Positions 42,308 to 50,795 of a stretch of 64,000 bases of DNA are shown one piece after another; within the stretch, counting starts at the first letter, position 1; each line of letters begins with the position of its first letter. A program made the position numbers and the translations under genes. The stretch is from Caulobacter sp. (GTDB taxonomy: Bacteria; Pseudomonadota; Alphaproteobacteria; Caulobacterales; Caulobacteraceae): contig JAQGIP010000001.1 in NCBI GenBank assembly GCA_028291055.1, forward strand, positions 1-64,000, read 5' to 3'. The notes beneath the pieces were generated by a model. That model had not been told where the DNA came from, did not search any database, and was given only the letters and a program-made list of their open reading frames with translations.

Positions 42308-43836
42308 GCGGTCTTGCCCCAGGGCGCCGTTTGAGGCTGACGGCCCTGCGGCGCACCCTGGCGCTGAGCCATGGCGCGCGGATGGCGCTGACCGAGGGCG
42401 CAACCACGCTCAGCTTCGCGGAAATCGACGCCCGGGCCGAGCAGGCCGCCGCGATTCTGCGGGCGCGGGGCGTGGCGCCGGGCGACCGGGTCGCCATTCT
42501 GCTGCCCGATGGCTTGGCGGTGGTGGTGCTCTACCTGGCCTGCGCGCAACTGGGCGCCATCGCCACCCCCCTGAACTGGCGCCTTGCCGCCGGCGAGATC
42601 GCCCACATCCTGCAACGGGCCGCGCCCCGGCTGCTGGTCACCGCGCCCCGGTTCGCTGGATTGGCGCCGGTCGGGGCAGGGCCGGAAACGCTGATGCTGG
42701 CGGACGGCGAGGGCGCGCTGCACTCGCTTTGCGCGCTCGCGGGCGATACGGGTCCGGCGGAGGACGACAGCGGCGTGGACCCCTTCCTGATGCTGTTCAC
42801 CAGCGGCACCACGGGCCTGCCCAAGGGTTGCGTCCTGGGCCAGGAGGGGCAGGCGGCGGCCGCGCTCGCTATCGCCCTGGTCCAACGCCTGGCCCCATCC
42901 GACCGGCTGCTGTCCGTGCCGCCCCTGTTTCATGTGGGCGGCTGGAGCATGCTACTAGCCCATTGGGCGGCGGGCGCGAGCTGCGTGTTCGCGCCACAGC
43001 CCCTCTCCGCCGACGCCTGGTGCGACCTGATCGAGCGGCATGGCTGCACCTCCGCCAGCCTGCCGCCCACGCTGCGCGACGACGTCCTCGCCCGCGCTGA
43101 TCTGCATGAGCGGACGGCGTCCCTGCGCCGCCTTTCCAACGCGGGCACGACGATGATCGACCGCGACCGGTTCGCCGATCTGCACCAGACTTTCGGCGAT
43201 CGGATTTCGGTGGGCTATGGCCTGACCGAGGCGGGGGCCTTCGTGGCCCAGATGAACGGGGGCGAACAGCTGGACCGCCTGGACGGCTGCGGCAGGCTGA
43301 TGCCGCATCTGGAAGCCCGTATCCTGTCGCAGGCCGGAGAAGTGTTGGCGACCGGATCCGTGGGCGAGCTGGCCCTGCGCGGGCCCAGTGTGACCCTGGG
43401 CTACTGGGACGATGCAGCCGCCACCGCGGCCGCCTTGACCGGCGGCTGGATGAAGACCGGGGACCTCGCCTCCTTCGACGCCCACGGCTACCTGCGCTTC
43501 GCCGGGCGGGTGAAGGAACTGATCAAAACCGGCGGCGAGAATGTCTATCCGCTGGAGGTGGAGCGGGTGCTGATGCGTCACCCGGGCGTAGGCGACTGCG
43601 CAGTCGCGGGCGTGCCGGACGGGCGTTGGGGCGAGGCGGTCAAGGCCTTCATCGTACCCGCGCCCGGGGCCTGGGTGGACCCGGCCGCGATCCGCCAATG
43701 GCTGAGCCACGACCTGGCCGGCTACAAGCACCCCCGCTACCTGGAGTTCCTCGACGCCATTCCGCGCACGGCCCTGGGCAAGGTAGAGCGCCTGGCCCTA
43801 TCCCAGCGTCCCGTCACGCCGGAGCAGGCGATCTAG
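42304..43836 (+). CDS. AMP-forming acyl-CoA synthetase
   Basis: A 510-residue ANL ligase: LMLFTSGTTGLPKGCVLGQE (P-loop) near residue 165, GYGLTEAGAFVAQMNGG near 300 and KTGDLASFDAHGYLRFAGR near 380. LIKTGGENVYPLEVE follows, and PRTALGKVERL provides the catalytic Lys. The GTG start overlaps the hot-dog gene stop (GTGA). It resembles FadD-type long or cyclic acid ligases. It is the last gene of a three-gene rightward operon and ends four bases before a converging dehydrogenase gene. Confidence 0.86.
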   Translation: MSGLAPGRRLRLTALRRTLALSHGARMALTEGATTLSFAEIDARAEQAAAILRARGVAPGDRVAILLPDGLAVVVLYLACAQLGAIATPLNWRLAAGEIAHILQRAAPRLLVTAPRFAGLAPVGAGPETLMLADGEGALHSLCALAGDTGPAEDDSGVDPFLMLFTSGTTGLPKGCVLGQEGQAAAALAIALVQRLAPSDRLLSVPPLFHVGGWSMLLAHWAAGASCVFAPQPLSADAWCDLIERHGCTSASLPPTLRDDVLARADLHERTASLRRLSNAGTTMIDRDRFADLHQTFGDRISVGYGLTEAGAFVAQMNGGEQLDRLDGCGRLMPHLEARILSQAGEVLATGSVGELALRGPSVTLGYWDDAAATAAALTGGWMKTGDLASFDAHGYLRFAGRVKELIKTGGENVYPLEVERVLMRHPGVGDCAVAGVPDGRWGEAVKAFIVPAPGAWVDPAAIRQWLSHDLAGYKHPRYLEFLDAIPRTALGKVERLALSQRPVTPEQAI

Positions 43837-43840
43837 AGTC

Positions 43841-45040
43841 TCAGCGCTGGCCGAAGTCCCAGCCGTTTCCGGCGGCGAATTCCTTCAGAATGGTCTTGCC
43901 GACCCGCTCCACATGCACCTCGTCGGGCCCGTCGACGATGCGCATCACCCGCGCCATCCGGTACATGGTCTCCAGCGGCAGGTCGTCGCTGAGGCCCAGG
44001 GCCCCGTGGACCTGGATCGCCCGGTCGATGACGTTGTGCAGGGTCCGCGACACCGCCACCTTGATGGCGCTGACCTCGACGCGGGCCTGCTCGCCCTTGC
44101 CCAGCTTCTCCGCCGCGTCGATCACCTGGGCGCGGGCCGACTGGATCTCCACATAGCTGTCGTAGACGTGCTGTTGCATGAGTTGCTTGGTCGATAGCAG
44201 CGCCCCCTTGGAGACCTTGCGGCTGTTGATGCGGTCGCACATCAGGTCGAAGGCGCGCTGGCACTGGCCCAGCCAGCGCATGGTGTTGGTGATGCGGGCC
44301 GGGCCCAGGCGCACCTGGAAGAGCTTGAAGCCCTCGCCCCGTTTGCCCAGCAGGTTGGCCGCCGGCACGCGGACCTCTTCGTAGAGATACTCGGGGTGGT
44401 TCATGTGGGTCAGCCCCAGCACATGCATGTCGCGCACGCGCGTCAGGCCCGGCGTCCCGGCGGGGACTAGGATCATGCTGAAGGCCCCATGCACCGGTGC
44501 GTCCTGGGGCTCCGTGCGGGCCATCACGCAAATCCAGTCGGCGTGGTCGCCGCCGCTGACGTACCATTTGCGCCCGTTGATCACCCACTCGTCGCCCTCC
44601 AGCCGCGCCGTGGTCTGGATGTTGGTGGGGTCGGAACTGCCGGCGCCCGGCTCGGTGACCGAGAAGGCCATGTAGGTGTCGCCGCGCACCTTGGGATAGA
44701 GGATGGTCTGCTTCTGCGCCTCGGTGCCCGCCGCATCGAGCATCAGGCAGGACTGCAGGGAATAGGTCCCGAACACGTCCATGGCCGCATCGCAGCGGCC
44801 GATCACCTCATTGGCATAGGCATAGTCCAGCCAGGGCATGCCGCCGCCGCCCATGGAGGCAGGGTGGCCCAGCGCCCACAGACCCTCGGCCTTGGCGCGG
44901 TCGCGGAGTTTGGCCTGGATCGCCTCGGCCTCGGGGCCGCCGCGCTGGTAGATGGGCTCGGCGTCGTAGACGTGATCCTCGATGAAGCGCAGCAGCTTCT
45001 CGCGGATCGGGCGCACGTGGTCGGGAACGCCGAAGCTCAT
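43841..45040 (-). CDS. Acyl-CoA dehydrogenase, ACAD10/11-like
   Basis: A 399-residue dehydrogenase. VTEPGAGSSDPTNIQTTARL and INGRKWYVSGGDHADW lie near residues 130-170, and the helix-G region reads FQVRLGPARITNTMRWLG, with Pro-Ala-Arg where most members have Glu-Arg. That change, and the phrase KWYVSGGDHAD, are features of the ACAD10/11 group, whose vertebrate members carry a fused kinase domain and act on 4-phosphorylated acyl-CoAs. The matching kinase may be the APH-family protein at 1711. AGGAGAG precedes the ATG at 45040; a palindromic operator lies 30 bp upstream. It is transcribed alone, toward the ligase. Confidence 0.84.
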   Translation of the reverse strand: MSFGVPDHVRPIREKLLRFIEDHVYDAEPIYQRGGPEAEAIQAKLRDRAKAEGLWALGHPASMGGGGMPWLDYAYANEVIGRCDAAMDVFGTYSLQSCLMLDAAGTEAQKQTILYPKVRGDTYMAFSVTEPGAGSSDPTNIQTTARLEGDEWVINGRKWYVSGGDHADWICVMARTEPQDAPVHGAFSMILVPAGTPGLTRVRDMHVLGLTHMNHPEYLYEEVRVPAANLLGKRGEGFKLFQVRLGPARITNTMRWLGQCQRAFDLMCDRINSRKVSKGALLSTKQLMQQHVYDSYVEIQSARAQVIDAAEKLGKGEQARVEVSAIKVAVSRTLHNVIDRAIQVHGALGLSDDLPLETMYRMARVMRIVDGPDEVHVERVGKTILKEFAAGNGWDFGQR

Positions 45041-45069
45041 GGGGTCTCTCCTGGCAGGCATCGATATGG

Positions 45070-45089
45070 CTAAAGAGATACCTCTTTAG
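45070..45089. promoter_or_regulatory. Regulon palindrome, site 11 (best copy)
   Basis: CTAAAGAGAT and ACCTCTTTAG are reverse complements at nine of ten positions. It lies 30 bp before the ACAD11-like gene and is the most symmetrical copy in the window. Confidence 0.72.
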
Positions 45090-45108
45090 CGTTGACCGTG
45101 GGCGGGCG

Positions 45109-46620
45109 CTAGCCGCGAAGCATCCGCTTCAACAGCTTGCCGGTGGGCAGGCGGGGCAGGGCGTCCACGAACTCCAGGGTGCGCGGGCATTTGTAGGCCG
45201 CCAGCTTGGCGCGGCAGTGAGCCAGCAGTTCGGCCGCCAGGTCCGTATCGCCCCGGGCGGAGGGGTCGGCCACCACCAGCGCCTTCACCTGCTCGCCCAT
45301 CTCCTCATCGGGAACGCCGATGACGGCGGCGTCCAGCACCTTGGGGTGGCTGATCAGCAGGTCCTCGGTCTCCTGGGGGTAGATGTTGACGCCGCCAGAA
45401 ATGATCATGTTGCTGCGCCGGTCGGACAGATAGAGGTAGCCGTCCTCGTCCAGCCGGCCGATGTCGCCCAGGGTGCCCCAGCCGTGGGCGTTGAAGAACT
45501 GGGCGGTCTTGGCGTCGTCCTTATGGTAGGCGAAGGCCTCGGCGTCCTCGAAGTAGATGGTACCGGTCTCTCCCGCCGCCAGTACGGTTCCGTCGTCGCC
45601 GACGATGCGGATCGGCCCGCCGATCGAGCGTCCGACACTGCCCTCGTGGGCCAGCCATTCCTCCGACCCCAGGGTGGTGAAGCCGCCGCCCTCGCTGCCC
45701 GAATAGAACTCGTGGATGACCGGTCCCCACCAGTCGATCATCGCCCGCTTTACGGGAATGGCGCAGGGCGCGGCGGCGTGTAGGACCACTTCCAGGCTGC
45801 TGAGGTCGTAGCGACGGCGCGCGCCGTCCGGCAATTTGAGCATCCTGACGAAGTGGGTCGGCACGAAATGCGGGTGTGTCACGTGGTGGCGCTCGATGGC
45901 GGCGAGGGTGGCTTCCGCGTCAAACCGTTCAGCTATGACGACCGTGCCGCCGTGCATCTGGGCCGACATGGACCAGCCCAGCGGCGCGGCATGGTAGAGG
46001 GGCGCGGGATTGAAATAGACCATCCGCTCGCGGAACCCGAACAGCGACTGGACCATCCCCTCAAGCGCCCGCATCTCGCCGAACGGCGCGTTGGGCAGGG
46101 GGCGCAGGATGCCCTTCGGGTGACCCGTGGTGCCGGAGGAATAGAACATATAGACGCCGTCGCGCTCATTGGGCGGGGCCGTGGCGGGCTGGTCGGCGAT
46201 GGCCTCGTCCAGCAGCTGGAAGCCCTCGATGGGCCGGCGGATCACCAAGCGCAGCATGTCGGCGGGCATGGCCGCCGCCACCGACTGGGCCAGCGTCGCC
46301 AGGGCGGGCGAGGCGATCAGGGCGCGGGCGTCGCAGTCGCGAACCAGGTAGGCGGCCTCCTCGGAGCCCAGGTGCCAGTTGATCGGCACATAGCGCAGCT
46401 CGGCCCGGCGGATCGCCCAGGCGATCGCGAAATACTCCACCACATTGTCCAGCAGGATGGCGACGCGGTCGCCGGCGGCCAGCCCCTCGTCGCGCAGCAT
46501 GCGCGCGATCCGGATCGACAGCTCGTTCATTTCGCGGAACGAGAGACGGTCTCCGCTGCTGGCGCAGATCACCGCCGGGCGGTCCGGCGCGGCGGCGGCG
46601 ATGCTGTCGATCGATGGCAT
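45109..46620 (-). CDS. AMP-forming acyl-CoA synthetase
   Basis: A 503-residue ANL ligase with MFYSSGTTGHPKGILRPL near residue 160, EFYSGSEGGGFTTLGSEEW near 300 and TLGDIGRLDEDGYLYLSDR near 385. MIISGGVNIYPQE follows, and PRLPTGKLLKRMLRG ends the protein with the catalytic Lys. GGAGGAGG precedes the ATG at 46620. It is divergent from the NDP-forming synthetase, with an operator between. It resembles FadD-type ligases of steroid and aromatic clusters; the acid is not identified. Confidence 0.86.
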   Translation of the reverse strand: MPSIDSIAAAAPDRPAVICASSGDRLSFREMNELSIRIARMLRDEGLAAGDRVAILLDNVVEYFAIAWAIRRAELRYVPINWHLGSEEAAYLVRDCDARALIASPALATLAQSVAAAMPADMLRLVIRRPIEGFQLLDEAIADQPATAPPNERDGVYMFYSSGTTGHPKGILRPLPNAPFGEMRALEGMVQSLFGFRERMVYFNPAPLYHAAPLGWSMSAQMHGGTVVIAERFDAEATLAAIERHHVTHPHFVPTHFVRMLKLPDGARRRYDLSSLEVVLHAAAPCAIPVKRAMIDWWGPVIHEFYSGSEGGGFTTLGSEEWLAHEGSVGRSIGGPIRIVGDDGTVLAAGETGTIYFEDAEAFAYHKDDAKTAQFFNAHGWGTLGDIGRLDEDGYLYLSDRRSNMIISGGVNIYPQETEDLLISHPKVLDAAVIGVPDEEMGEQVKALVVADPSARGDTDLAAELLAHCRAKLAAYKCPRTLEFVDALPRLPTGKLLKRMLRG

Positions 46621-46675
46621 GGGGTCCTCCTCCGGAAGCTCGGTGCGGGGGCGTTCAGCGTTGGTTCGGCCCGCG

Positions 46676-46717
46676 TTGACAGCCTTTCACAACCTGCTAA
46701 TTGAGTAACCTCAATAT
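46676..46717 (+). promoter_or_regulatory. Promoter with overlapping palindrome, site 12
   Basis: A perfect -35 TTGACA (46676-46681), a 17-bp spacer and a -10-like AATTGA precede the synthetase at 46754. The palindrome TAATTGAGTA/ACCTCAATAT (46698-46717) covers the -10, the same layout as site 10. Confidence 0.68.
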
Positions 46718-46753
46718 GACAAGCCGTGTCGCGGCGGGTAGGGAGCGCAAAGC

Positions 46754-48886
46754 GTGCCGACGAGTTCGAACGGGGTGGCGGCGACGCTGGAGCGCGGGTC
46801 CCTGGCGCGGCTGATGCGGGCGCGCTCGGTGGCCATCGTCGGTGCGTCAAACTCCAATCCCTGGTCGATGCTGGTGGCCTCGACGCTCAAAGCCCTGGCC
46901 TTTCCCGGTCCCGTCCACCTGATCAACAAGCGCGGCTCGCCGGCCCTGGGGCGCGAAACAATGGCGAGCTGCACAGCCATCGGCGAGCCGGTGGACGCGG
47001 CCTTCATCGTGGTGCCGGCCGAAGGCGTCGGTGATGCGCTCCGGGACATGGCCGAGGCGGGCATCCGCCAGGGGGTGCTGGTCACCTCCGGCTTCGCGGA
47101 AACCGGCGCCGAGGGGGCGGCGGAGCAGGCGCGGGTGTTCGCCCTGGCCCGTGAACTGGGCCTTACCCTGCTGGGCCCCAACAGCGTGGGTTTCGCGAAC
47201 TTCGTGGACCGGGTGGGCCTGGGCGCCCTGCCGTTGCGCCTGCCGGTGACGGTCGGCGGCGTGGGCGTGGTCAGTCAGAGCGGGGCCACCTGTGGCCAGA
47301 TGGTGCGCTTCGCCCAGCAGCAGGACATCGGCCTGAGCTATGCCATCGCCACCGGCAACGAGGCCATGGTCGACCTGGCCGATCTTGTCGACTTCCTGGC
47401 CGGCGACGAAGCCACCCGCGCCATCGCCGTCTTCGCCGAGACCATCCGCTCGCCGGAACGATTCGCGGAGGGCGCGCTGCGGGCGCTGGTGGCGGGCAAG
47501 CCCCTGGCCGTGCTGAAGGTGGGGCGCGGCGCGTTGTCGGCCGAGGTCGCCAAGGCCCACACCGGCGCCCTGGTCGGCGACGACCGGGTGTTCGACGCCG
47601 TCTGTCGCGAACTGGGGGTGATCCGGGTCGATAGCCTGGAGCTGCTTCTTCAGACCAGCCAGCTTCTGGCCTCCACCGGGCGGCTGAACGGCAAGGGCTT
47701 CGCGGTGGCGTCGATCTCAGGCGGCGCCTGCGAGATGACGGCCGATCTGGGCGAGGCCGCGGGGGTGCGCTTCACGCGCCTGGCCGCGCCGACCCTGGAG
47801 CGCCTGGGCGCCGCCCTGCCGGCCTTCGGCCACGCCAACAACCCCCTGGACGTCACCGGCGACGCCATGCGCGATCCGACCCTGTTCGAGCGGTCGCTTC
47901 AGACCATGGGCGAAGATCCGGACGTAGGGCTGCTGGGCTGCATCTTCGACCTGCCCATCGGCGACAGCGACGTCTCGCCGGTAACCAAGGTGATGCTCGA
48001 GAACATCGCCCGGGGGCTTGCCGCCGCCCCGTGCCCTACCGTTCTGATCGAACAGACGCTCGGCAACCGCGGCGTCGCCGGGGCCGCGGTGATCAAGGAC
48101 CTGGGCCTGCCGGTGGTGATCGGCGGCATCGACTACGCCATGCGCGCGGTGGGACACGCGATGCAGTGGTCGCGGAACGCGGTGCGCCCCGTGGTCCCGC
48201 CCGCCCCGCCGCCGGCGCCCCATGTCGGAGGCAGGCCGGTGTCGGAGCGCCAGGTGCTGGATTATCTGGGATCGCGGGGCGTTCCCGTGATCTCCGCCAC
48301 CGTGGCCGCGACCCGCGACCAGGCGGTGGCCGCCGCCCGCGCGGTGGACGGGCCGGTGGTGCTGAAAATCCTGTCGCCCGACATCCAGCACAAGACCGAG
48401 GCCGGCGGCCTGGCGCTCGACCTGGCGGACGATGCGGCGGTGGCCGCGGCCTTCGACGCCATCATGGCCAGCGTGGCGCTCAAGGTGCCGGGCGCGCGCA
48501 TCGAGGGCGTGGTGGTGTCGCCCATGCGGCGCGGCGGCGTGGAGTTGCTGGTCGGCGTGGCGCGCGACCCCAGCTGGGGGCTGGTCATGGCCCTGGGCCT
48601 GGGCGGCGTGTGGGTCGAGCTATTGAACGAGGCCGCGCTGGGCCGGTTGCCCGTCACCCCCGACCAGGCCGGCGAGCTGATCGGCCAGACGCGGGCGGGC
48701 ATCCTGCTGGCCGGCTATCGCGGTGCGCAGGCTGCCGATCTCGACGCCGTCCGCAAGGCCATAGCAGCCATCGGCGACGCGGCCCTGGCGCTCGGACCCG
48801 ACCTCATGTCGCTGGAGGTCAATCCGCTGTGGGTGTCCGGCGGCGCGGTCGAATGCCTGGACGCCCTGGCCATCTGGAAGGATTGA
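46754..48886 (+). CDS. NDP-forming acyl-CoA synthetase (ACD/acetate-CoA ligase type)
   Basis: A 710-residue fused alpha-beta NDP-forming acyl-CoA synthetase. The CoA-binding domain (about 15-140) starts RSVAIVGASNSNPWSMLVAS. The ligase-CoA domain has VVSQSGATCGQMVRF and the phospho-His region VAKAHTGALVGDDRVFDAV. The C-terminal ATP-grasp part (from about 490) has GPVVLKILSPDIQHKTEAGG. It makes acyl-CoA from acid, CoA and ATP, releasing ADP and phosphate, or works in reverse to save ATP. The start is GTG with GGGAG eight bases upstream. It is followed after three bases by a nitronate-monooxygenase-like gene. Confidence 0.86.
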   Translation: MPTSSNGVAATLERGSLARLMRARSVAIVGASNSNPWSMLVASTLKALAFPGPVHLINKRGSPALGRETMASCTAIGEPVDAAFIVVPAEGVGDALRDMAEAGIRQGVLVTSGFAETGAEGAAEQARVFALARELGLTLLGPNSVGFANFVDRVGLGALPLRLPVTVGGVGVVSQSGATCGQMVRFAQQQDIGLSYAIATGNEAMVDLADLVDFLAGDEATRAIAVFAETIRSPERFAEGALRALVAGKPLAVLKVGRGALSAEVAKAHTGALVGDDRVFDAVCRELGVIRVDSLELLLQTSQLLASTGRLNGKGFAVASISGGACEMTADLGEAAGVRFTRLAAPTLERLGAALPAFGHANNPLDVTGDAMRDPTLFERSLQTMGEDPDVGLLGCIFDLPIGDSDVSPVTKVMLENIARGLAAAPCPTVLIEQTLGNRGVAGAAVIKDLGLPVVIGGIDYAMRAVGHAMQWSRNAVRPVVPPAPPPAPHVGGRPVSERQVLDYLGSRGVPVISATVAATRDQAVAAARAVDGPVVLKILSPDIQHKTEAGGLALDLADDAAVAAAFDAIMASVALKVPGARIEGVVVSPMRRGGVELLVGVARDPSWGLVMALGLGGVWVELLNEAALGRLPVTPDQAGELIGQTRAGILLAGYRGAQAADLDAVRKAIAAIGDAALALGPDLMSLEVNPLWVSGGAVECLDALAIWKD

Positions 48887-48889
48887 GCG

Positions 48890-50005
48890 ATGAAGACCGA
48901 CCTTTGCCGCCGGCTGGGTATCGACCTGCCGATTTTCGCCTTCTCTCACTGCCGCGACGTGGTGGCCGAGGTGTCCAAGGCCGGAGGGCTGGGGGTTCTG
49001 GGCGCCTCCGGCTTCACCGCCGACCAACTGAAGATCGAGCTGGACTGGCTGGACGCCCATACCGGCGGGCGGCCCTACGGGGTCGATGTGCTGATCCCCA
49101 ACAAGTTCGAGAAGGTCTCCGCGCCTGACCCGGAGACCCTGGAGAAGCAGATTCCGCCGGCCACCCGCGCTTGGTTCGAGGCGACGTTGACCGAGCTCGG
49201 CGCCCCGCCCGATCCGCAGGCCGAGGCCACCGCGCGCCGGATTCTGATGGAGCGCATGTCGCTTTCGCCGGAACAGGGCGAGCTGCTGTTGGCCCAGGCC
49301 CTTGAGCGGCCGAATGTCTGTCTGATCGTCAGCGCGCTGGGCATCACCCCGCCCCACATCATCGCCGCCGCCCATGCCAGAGGAAAACTGATGGGGGCTC
49401 TGGTGGGCGCTGTCGATCACGCCCTGAAGCAGAAGGCCGCTGGCATCGACGTGATCATCGCCCAGGGGACGGAAGCCGGCGGCCACACCGGCGAGATCGC
49501 CACCATGGTGCTGACGCCGGCGGTGGTGGACGCCGTGGCCCCGTTGCCGGTGCTGGCGGCGGGAGGCATCGCGCGCGGCCGCCAGGTGGCCGCCGCCCTG
49601 GCGCTCGGCGCCCAGGGGGTCTGGTGCGGCTCCCTGTGGCTGACCACCCGGCAGAGCGAGATTTCGCCGCTGGAGCGGGAAAAGCTGCTGAAGTCCAGCT
49701 TCTCCGACACCGTCCGCACCCGCGCCTACAGCGGCAAGCCCATGCGTGGGGTGAAGAGCCTGTTGCAGGCGGCCTGGGAGCGCGAGGGGGCGCCCAAGAC
49801 CCTGCCCATGCCGTTGCAGGCCATGCTGACCGGGCCGGCCCGAGTGAGGATCGAGCTCAGCGGCAACGCCGACCTGGTGACCACGCCGGTGGGCCAGGTG
49901 GTGGGCTTCCTCAACGACGAACCCGACGTGCGCCAGGTAATCAACGGCCTGCTCAGTGAATTCGCCGACACGGTTGAGCGGCTGCAGACCCTGGCGGAAG
50001 GCTGA
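48890..50005 (+). CDS. Nitronate monooxygenase-like FMN protein (IpdC-like candidate)
   Basis: A 371-residue TIM-barrel flavoprotein of the 2-nitropropane dioxygenase family. LGIDLPIFAFSHCRDVVAEV, GVDVLIPNKFEK, IIAQGTEAGGHTGEIATMVL (family His in GGHTG) and PVLAAGGIARGRQVAAALALG (FMN phosphate loop) appear in order. In steroid-degrading actinobacteria a homologue, IpdC, acts on a ring-derived CoA ester rather than on nitroalkanes; given the neighbours that kind of role is more likely here. It is last in a two-gene rightward operon and is followed by a strong terminator. Confidence 0.83.
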   Translation: MKTDLCRRLGIDLPIFAFSHCRDVVAEVSKAGGLGVLGASGFTADQLKIELDWLDAHTGGRPYGVDVLIPNKFEKVSAPDPETLEKQIPPATRAWFEATLTELGAPPDPQAEATARRILMERMSLSPEQGELLLAQALERPNVCLIVSALGITPPHIIAAAHARGKLMGALVGAVDHALKQKAAGIDVIIAQGTEAGGHTGEIATMVLTPAVVDAVAPLPVLAAGGIARGRQVAAALALGAQGVWCGSLWLTTRQSEISPLEREKLLKSSFSDTVRTRAYSGKPMRGVKSLLQAAWEREGAPKTLPMPLQAMLTGPARVRIELSGNADLVTTPVGQVVGFLNDEPDVRQVINGLLSEFADTVERLQTLAEG

Positions 50006-50070
50006 CCTACATGCGCCGCCCTTCACGACACGGCGGAAACAAACCCTAGGCGCTCCTCCCGCGCCGACCT

Positions 50071-50107
50071 CGCCCTGGCCCCCGACGCGGGGGCCGGGGC
50101 GGTCTTT
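50071..50107 (+). terminator. Rho-independent terminator
   Basis: CGCCCTGGCCCCCG and CGGGGGCCGGGGCG form a 13-14-bp stem with a tiny loop, followed by GTCTTTT. It ends the 46754-50005 operon and with it block 1. Confidence 0.75.
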
Positions 50108-50656
50108 TCAAGGTGACCTGCGCCTGCGCCATCGCGGCCTATGTGCGTGGGGTGCTGAGCGGGTGATCCGGGGGAGTTCAATGCGGCCATGGCGGAGACT
50201 CTGGGCCTCTGACTTGGCCGACGTTCATCGAATGCTTCCAACCCGGCATCAGCGACCGCCGATAGCCTTGCTGAATCCAAAATAATCCATGCGAGATTGA
50301 TGCAGCGGCGATCCTGACGGCCTGATGGCTTTACCGACGGCGCCCGACACGTCCTTCGGGCCCCAACCCGAATCCAAACCGCGAGTCGTGGCGGCGGCCC
50401 CGGAGGGGAAGTCTCTATTTTTTAAAGGCCGGGAATGGTGGGTGGACGCAGTCACTCAGCAAATTGTCTCCACTGTGAGGCTATAAGTCATTGTTTCCAC
50501 ATATAATTGTTTGCGGCCAAGTTAGCTCGTCGCGCCCATTTGTGCATTGATCCAGACGGTCTGCCCTCGCTTCCTCAAGGAGTCTGGCATGCCCGACGGC
50601 GCCGGCCTGGTGACCCCCTGCTTCCAACCTCGAGACCCGTGTCCGCGCGCTCGTCC
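50108..50656. other. Gene-poor junction between block 1 and block 2
   Basis: About 550 bp in which I see no convincing gene, RNA or operator copy. Short open frames here are GC-noise with no recognisable motif. The AT-rich stretch around 50,400-50,530 is unlike the flanks. Confidence 0.5.
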
Positions 50657-50788
50657 TCATCGTCGGAGGAGCAGGTGTGAGTTTTCGGCGCGATTGTCTG
50701 GCCCGCGTCCCGTTTCCTGAGGATCGGTGGCGCCGATTTCCTTCAGTGCTGCGACGTAAGATCGAAGGTTGTCCGAGAAGATCGCTTT
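50657..50788 (-). mobile_element. Remnant of an IS6-family transposase
   Basis: The minus strand encodes about 43 residues. They read KAIFSDNLRSYVAALKEIG and, nine residues later, PDNRAENSHLLLRR. This matches the DDE-domain end of IS6-family transposases (typically TDKLRSY.AA ... NRAENSHQ..RR), with the last catalytic Glu in RAENSH. The upstream part of the transposase is missing: the frame joins directly to sequence ending seven bases away from the stop codon of the amidohydrolase gene. A stop follows LLLRR, and no terminal inverted repeats were recognised. It marks an old insertion or deletion event at the junction of the two blocks. Confidence 0.7.
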
Positions 50789-50795
50789 TGGCCGC

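Noticed and set aside
1625-46717. The palindrome as a KstR or KstR2 box of steroid regulons
   Set aside because: The half-site CAATAGAG differs from the steroid-regulon boxes I know, and no TetR-type regulator is encoded here.
50249-50455. A short minus-strand frame in the junction
   Set aside because: No motif, no ribosome site and no similarity I can name; treated as non-coding.
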